From Deferribacteraceae bacterium UBA1873 (GTDB lineage: Bacteria; Chrysiogenota; Deferribacteres; Deferribacterales; Flexistipitaceae), in NCBI GenBank assembly GCA_002338145.1, contig DDHP01000030.1, positions 16,322 to 26,099 of the forward strand: DNA of 9,778 nt, read 5' to 3'. Below are positions 5,981 through 9,778 of the stretch, one piece after another. The translations under genes were made by a program, and so were the position numbers. A model generated the notes under the pieces. The model saw nothing but the letters and a program-made list of their open reading frames with translations, ran no database searches and was not told the DNA's origin. Position 1 is the stretch's first letter. The number at the start of each line of letters is the position of its first letter.

Positions 5981-8659
5981 TTATTCCTCCTTTTTGTCTA
6001 ATATGTTTTTGACTTTTTCCGCATTATTTTTATCATTCAGTTTTTCAAATGCTTTTAATGCAAGTTTGAGTGATTTTACTGCGTAATCGGAATTCTCGTG
6101 CAGATAGTAAACACGCATAAGCTTTGTGGCTGCCTCTTCATATTTTTTTTGATTATAATCCAGAGCTGCTATAAAATAATCTCCGGCAACAGCAAATTCT
6201 TTGATTCCGGAATTTACCAGTTGATAAACGTAATCTTCTTTTTCGTCAAGATTTTCAATTCCCACGTTGCTCAAAACTTTTTCTATCCCCTTCAAATATA
6301 AGTTACGATTCTTGTCCTTAAATTCCAGGGAAAGCTGCTCCACCTCTGTAACATTATCTGAAAGAAAAATGATGTTTCTTTTGGCTATATTGCCGTACTG
6401 CCTGCTGTTTTTAAGGTCTCTGTAAATTGAAAGTGCTTCTTCAGGAGCACTATTTCTTATACACTTTGCTTTTTGTAACAACAGATCTCCGCTTTCTCCA
6501 AATCTTTCAATAGCACTGTTCACATCCATCGCACATTCTCTGAATTTTTTCTGTTCGTAGAAAAAGTCTGCCCTTATTTTATATGCCTCTTTAGCATCAG
6601 AAGCATTGGGATAATTGTTAAAAAAGTAGTTGAGATATTTTATTCCAAGATCGGTATTTCCCGAATTAAAAGCTGTCTGGGAAAAATTGAGGGCTATGGA
6701 ACTCTCATCGTTAAAACTGTACTTGTTAAGCCAGTTGAATCCATTTTCCAGGAAATCTCTTGTTACACCCCTGGCTTTGTTTATAGATATCAAACCCTCT
6801 ATGCTGTCATAAATGTATTTGTTTTTAGATAAGAAATTTTGATATATAGTTTCTGATTCGTCATATTTCTTCAGTGAATACAGAGCCTTCGCTTTTATCA
6901 ATAAATGAGAGGGCTCAAGGCTTTCCATTTGGTTAAGTATATTTATCACAAGTAAGTATTGATTAGCCAGGAAAAGCTGTCTTACTGTCCTGTCTAAAAA
7001 CTCTTTATTATTCTTGTTTTCTTCAAAGATTGACATACCTTTATCAAACTGCTCAAGTTTATAATATGTGAGCATTTTGAGAAGGTTTTTCCCCGGATAC
7101 GGCTTTTTGATTTTATCTAAATAGGTTAACGCTTCATTGTAATTTTTCAGGTTATAATTTGCTGAAGCCTTTACAAAGTTAGCTTTGTCACTGTCTATAT
7201 TCTTTACAATTTTCAGCGCATTTTCAAAATCGGACTGCTCCAAAAGAATTTCTGCTTCCAGGCTTCTGCAAGGGTTAATGTTGCATTGTTCAAGCAGCAC
7301 TTTTACCTTAGTATAGTCCTTTTCAAAAAAATAAAACTGTGCCAGCATGAAACGGGTGATATCAAGTTTTTCCTTGTCTTTGCCGGTATTTAAATACCGG
7401 ATGAAAAAATGTTTGGAACGGCTGCTGTCCCATTCTGAGTAGCACAAGCCTTTGTAAAAGTAGCTGTTTGTTACAAGGTTTCTTTGAAAAACCACTTTTT
7501 CAAAATGTTTTGCAGCTTCCCTGTAGTTTTTGTTCTGTAAAAAATACAACCCCTTATAATAGTTCAGGTAGTCTCTGTTTGTGGGGCTATTGAATTGAAA
7601 TATATCCAACACTTCACTTTTTATGCCCGGAAAATTCTCTGATAGATAGAAAAAAAACAGGCTAAGCTTATCTTTGGGGTTGTTTATTTTTTCAAGGTAA
7701 AAGGATGCTTCGTTTAGGTTATTATTCAGTATTGCAAGTTTAAAACTGAAATAGTCAAAATATCTGTTATCTGAGTCAAAAGCATTCAGGATTTCACGGG
7801 CTTTTTTGTAATTGCCGGTTTTTATCAGGGCATCTGTTATGAAATAGCGGGATATCTCAGAGAATGGCTCTGTTTTAGACAGTTTATCCATTTGTCCGAG
7901 GAAATACATTGAGGCTATTTTATATTCCATGAGACTTGTGTTGTTATCAAGATAATCTCTGTAATCAGATAAAATATTGAGAATTTCGGCGTAACTGTTT
8001 TTTTCATACAGGGCTTTTGTATAAGCAAACAGTCCGTATTGAGTGAATGTGTTAATCTCTTTGCCGAATTCCAGTATTTTGTTGGTTTTGCCTGTTTTTT
8101 CGTAGTAGTTGAATATAATATCCTGGGCATAATCTCTGAAATTGCCCGAATCGCTTTCAGAAAGAGTTTTTAATATCTGTAACCCTTTATCTGTGCTGCC
8201 TGAGTTAAGAAGTGCAGAAGCGTATAGAAATCGAACTTCATTTTCGTATATACCACCTGTAAATTTTTCTTTATATTCCAGATAGGCATCGATTACACCA
8301 AGATAATCATTTTCGATATAACGTTTTACAATATAGTTCCTATAGGCTTTATTGCCCACAAAGATAGAAGACAAGCCTGTCCCGAAGCTGCCGCTGTAAA
8401 GTGAACCCGGGTCGTTGGATTCGTACTCGTCTTTTTCCATCCGATTAGCCTGGATGTCCAGGTTATCCAAATACGTATCAAAACTTTTGCTATCAGAGAA
8501 AGTTATATCTACTTTTGTAAAAGTGGGCTTTATATTGAACCGGGCTATTTCTTTTCCCATAAAAGAAAAATCAGGGACACTGATTTCTGCTGACACCTTT
8601 ACAGGCACCAATATTAGTAGACATAAAAGTGTAAATTTAAGTTGTTTTAATAAAAGCAC
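5981..8659 (-). CDS. Large periplasmic TPR-repeat protein of the ExbB/ExbD/TonB operon
   Basis: This 892-residue protein starts with a Sec signal peptide (K5-K8 charge, hydrophobic 9-20, probable cleavage after V-S-A at 24). The mature chain, after a non-repeat segment (about 25-105), is almost entirely helical repeats of TPR/Sel1 character. Clear units lie near 366-390 (YYKGLYFLQNKNYREAAKHF), 434-458, 586-611, 656-684, 692-720 and 826-852. No C-terminal membrane anchor or enzyme motif is visible. C459 and C464 are close enough for a disulfide. The start is a GTG with a weak Shine-Dalgarno, three bases after the lipoprotein stop; the next in-frame Met (M34) would lose the signal peptide. TPR proteins beside ExbB/ExbD/TonB modules, such as TtpC in Vibrio TonB2 systems, suggest a scaffold or motor partner. 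That role is inference; I recognise no named orthologue. Confidence 0.85.
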   Translation of the reverse strand: MLLLKQLKFTLLCLLILVPVKVSAEISVPDFSFMGKEIARFNIKPTFTKVDITFSDSKSFDTYLDNLDIQANRMEKDEYESNDPGSLYSGSFGTGLSSIFVGNKAYRNYIVKRYIENDYLGVIDAYLEYKEKFTGGIYENEVRFLYASALLNSGSTDKGLQILKTLSESDSGNFRDYAQDIIFNYYEKTGKTNKILEFGKEINTFTQYGLFAYTKALYEKNSYAEILNILSDYRDYLDNNTSLMEYKIASMYFLGQMDKLSKTEPFSEISRYFITDALIKTGNYKKAREILNAFDSDNRYFDYFSFKLAILNNNLNEASFYLEKINNPKDKLSLFFFYLSENFPGIKSEVLDIFQFNSPTNRDYLNYYKGLYFLQNKNYREAAKHFEKVVFQRNLVTNSYFYKGLCYSEWDSSRSKHFFIRYLNTGKDKEKLDITRFMLAQFYFFEKDYTKVKVLLEQCNINPCRSLEAEILLEQSDFENALKIVKNIDSDKANFVKASANYNLKNYNEALTYLDKIKKPYPGKNLLKMLTYYKLEQFDKGMSIFEENKNNKEFLDRTVRQLFLANQYLLVINILNQMESLEPSHLLIKAKALYSLKKYDESETIYQNFLSKNKYIYDSIEGLISINKARGVTRDFLENGFNWLNKYSFNDESSIALNFSQTAFNSGNTDLGIKYLNYFFNNYPNASDAKEAYKIRADFFYEQKKFRECAMDVNSAIERFGESGDLLLQKAKCIRNSAPEEALSIYRDLKNSRQYGNIAKRNIIFLSDNVTEVEQLSLEFKDKNRNLYLKGIEKVLSNVGIENLDEKEDYVYQLVNSGIKEFAVAGDYFIAALDYNQKKYEEAATKLMRVYYLHENSDYAVKSLKLALKAFEKLNDKNNAEKVKNILDKKEE
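5985..5992 (-). promoter_or_regulatory. Strong ribosome binding site of exbB
   Basis: AAGGAGGA on the minus strand lies four bases before the exbB ATG, inside the last codons of the TPR gene. It is the strongest such site in the minus-strand block. The GTG-started TPR gene has only a weak site, so ExbB may be made in excess over the TPR protein. Confidence 0.8.
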
Positions 8660-8662
8660 AAT

Positions 8663-8782
8663 TTACTCGCTTGTCTTCTCCGGTGCAGTAGGATTATTGT
8701 TGCTGCAGCCTTCACAGGATATTGCTAAACTGCTCATAAGCACTACTAACAAGATTAATATAATTTTTTTTATTATTCCCAT
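8663..8782 (-). CDS. Predicted 39-residue lipoprotein
   Basis: This short frame lies between surE and the TPR gene. It overlaps the end of surE by ten bases and stops three bases before the TPR GTG. The N-terminus is MGIIKKIILILLVVLMSS: two lysines, then a hydrophobic helix. LAISC (19-23) fits the PROSITE lipobox pattern, making C23 the lipidated cysteine. Glu at the next position, rather than Asp, would allow transfer to the outer membrane. The mature peptide is only 17 residues (CEGCSNNNPTAPEKTSE), with a second Cys at 26. A good ribosome site, AGAGGTGG (8787-8794), lies four bases before the ATG. It is not a known family that I recognise. Coupling to the TPR gene and a role as an anchor or partner are possible. 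Reality is supported by the site, signal and exact packing; expression is unproven. Confidence 0.75.
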   Translation of the reverse strand: MGIIKKIILILLVVLMSSLAISCEGCSNNNPTAPEKTSE

Positions 8783-9543
8783 TTGTCCACCTCTTTGATT
8801 TTTTTCAACTGTTCGTAAAGTTCATAATCTGTCAGATCATATTTTATTGGTGTAACGCTGATATATCCTTTTTCTAATAAAAAGTCGTCACATTCGTCAC
8901 TTCTGCAATAAACAAATTTCTCCCCTTTAAGCCAGAAATATGTATTTCCTCTGGGGTCTAATCTTTTTTCGAAAGCATCGTGGAATCGTGTTTTACCCTG
9001 TTTGGTAAATTTCCATCCTTTGATTTCTTCTTTGTCAAGCGGAGGTACGTTAATATTAAAGATAAGATCTGTTTGAAAGTTGTTCATATTGTGTAGGAAT
9101 TTTGCAAAATATGCGGCAAAATCCGCAGCCGGCTCGAAATTTTTGTATTCCTGGGAAGCGAGACTGACTGCCATGGATTTGGCTCCCAACATTGCCCCTT
9201 CTGTAGCTGCAGAGACTGTACCGGAGTAAATAACATTGGAGGCAAGGTTTGCCCCGTGGTTTATTCCTGAGATTACAAGGTCAGGTTTCACCGTCAGAAC
9301 ATCATCAAATGCAAGTTTAACACAATCTGCAGGTGTACCTTCGACAGCATAGCCAAAAAATTTTCCTTTACGGGATACTTCATGCATTCTTAATGGATAA
9401 TGTACTGTAATAGCGTGTCCCACTGCACTTTGTTCTTTTAAAGGTGCCACAACCACCACATCTGCTATAGCTGATATGCTTTTATAAAGTGCATATATTC
9501 CCTTTGAATAGATGCCGTCATCGTTTGTAATAAGTACTTTCAT
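8773..9543 (-). CDS. surE: 5'/3'-nucleotidase SurE
   Basis: This 256-residue cytoplasmic enzyme removes the phosphate from nucleoside 5'- and 3'-monophosphates, and in some members from polyphosphate, and is linked to stationary-phase survival. The metal ligands of the family are in their canonical places: D8 and D9 (ITNDDG), S39 (EQSAVGH) and N95 (SGINHGAN). The conserved EGTPADCV (68-75) and YSGTVSAATEG (106-116) follow. Length is normal for SurE. The ATG has a good ribosome site (AAGGGA, 9550-9555, six bases upstream). It is the first gene of the minus-strand block, with the lipoprotein starting inside its last codons. A promoter candidate lies just upstream. The call is very secure. Confidence 0.97.
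   Translation of the reverse strand: MKVLITNDDGIYSKGIYALYKSISAIADVVVVAPLKEQSAVGHAITVHYPLRMHEVSRKGKFFGYAVEGTPADCVKLAFDDVLTVKPDLVISGINHGANLASNVIYSGTVSAATEGAMLGAKSMAVSLASQEYKNFEPAADFAAYFAKFLHNMNNFQTDLIFNINVPPLDKEEIKGWKFTKQGKTRFHDAFEKRLDPRGNTYFWLKGEKFVYCRSDECDDFLLEKGYISVTPIKYDLTDYELYEQLKKIKEVDKWE
8787..8794 (-). promoter_or_regulatory. Ribosome binding site supporting the small lipoprotein gene
   Basis: AGAGGTGG on the minus strand, within the last codons of surE, lies four bases before the lipoprotein ATG at 8782. It is the main argument that the 39-codon frame is translated. Confidence 0.65.
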
Positions 9544-9584
9544 GATTTGTCCCTTAAAAATATATGCTGGAATTCTTCAAAACG

Positions 9585-9613
9585 AAAATACAACATAAAT
9601 GTAATCTTTTCAA
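9585..9613 (-). promoter_or_regulatory. Candidate promoter of the surE operon
   Basis: On the minus strand TTGAAA (9608-9613) and TATTTT (9585-9590) are separated by 17 bases, a sigma70-like arrangement with 5 and 4 of 6 matches. Transcription would begin near 9578, about 35 bases before the surE ATG. The surroundings are very AT-rich, so chance matches are likely and the exact position is uncertain. Confidence 0.4.
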
Positions 9614-9702
9614 GCGTTTTGCATTTTTTGGCGTTACCTTAATATTTTTCAATAAAAGTTTTTTTATATAGCTTTAATGATAAGAGGTCACAATTAGAGG
9701 GC

Positions 9703-9777
9703 GACCGAAGTGGAGAGGTCTCTTTGCCAAACGTAGTCTGAGATCTCTCCGCTTCACTTCGTTCCGGTCGAGATGAC
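9703..9777. repeat. Right-edge imperfect inverted repeat ending in TCGAGATGAC
   Basis: The left arm (9703-9722, starting GACCGAAGTGGAGAGG) is complementary to an interrupted right arm (9740-9769, starting GAGATCTCTCC and ending CCGGTC). About 10 extra bases sit in the right arm, and the loop is about 17 bases. The element ends in TCGAGATGAC at 9768-9777, the same 10-mer as at 45-54. It has no open reading frame and resembles short interspersed palindromic repeats found in intergenic DNA. It is cut by, or reaches, the window edge. Confidence 0.6.
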
Positions 9778-9778
9778 A

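Noticed and set aside
8415..8798. Plus-strand 127-codon frame opposite the TPR start and the small lipoprotein
   Set aside because: No Shine-Dalgarno and no domain. It runs opposite three well-supported minus-strand gene ends.
1..9778. Defence, prophage, CRISPR or secretion-effector system
   Set aside because: All sizeable genes belong to recognised housekeeping or envelope families, apart from the TPR protein and small lipoprotein. No integrase, transposase, cas gene, regular spaced repeats or toxin domain is visible.

Overview
The window is AT-rich, Gram-negative chromosomal DNA with ordinary housekeeping and envelope genes. Signs of a Gram-negative envelope are an ExbB/ExbD/TonB motor, a predicted lipoprotein, and a large periplasmic TPR protein with a signal peptide. 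The gene mix and low GC would fit a Deferribacterota-like bacterium (Flexistipes/Deferribacter type) or a similar anaerobe. That placement is an inference from general character, not from a marker gene. I see no phage, transposase, CRISPR, defence island, tRNA or rRNA.

Layout. Positions 1-266 have no convincing gene. They hold an imperfect direct repeat, a small palindrome ending in TCGAGATGAC, and a likely promoter for the one plus-strand gene, an Hsp20-type small heat-shock protein (267-722). A strong hairpin flanked by A and T tracts (734-764) lies between this gene and the convergent minus-strand genes and probably terminates transcription from both sides. From 9543 down to 766 the minus strand is one tightly packed block of nine genes: surE, a 39-residue lipoprotein, a TPR protein, exbB, exbD, tonB, a MidA/NDUFAF7-type methyltransferase, a YhcC-type radical SAM protein, and a cardiolipin synthase. 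Every junction is an overlap of 4-10 bases or a gap of 0-4 bases, which strongly suggests a single operon with translational coupling. A candidate promoter lies upstream of surE. The right edge (about 9700-9778) is a long imperfect inverted repeat that again ends in TCGAGATGAC, the same 10-mer as near the left edge.

How the genes work together. The core is an energised cell-envelope module. ExbB and ExbD form the proton-driven inner-membrane motor, TonB carries the force across the periplasm, and the TPR protein is a probable periplasmic partner or scaffold. No TonB-dependent receptor is present in the window, so the target of the motor is unknown. The tiny lipoprotein between surE and the TPR gene is too short for routine gene calling and is the least expected gene here. 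The flanking genes (SurE phosphatase, MidA-like methyltransferase, YhcC-like radical SAM enzyme, cardiolipin synthase) are conserved housekeeping functions that appear to share the transcript. Only the cardiolipin synthase has an obvious envelope role.
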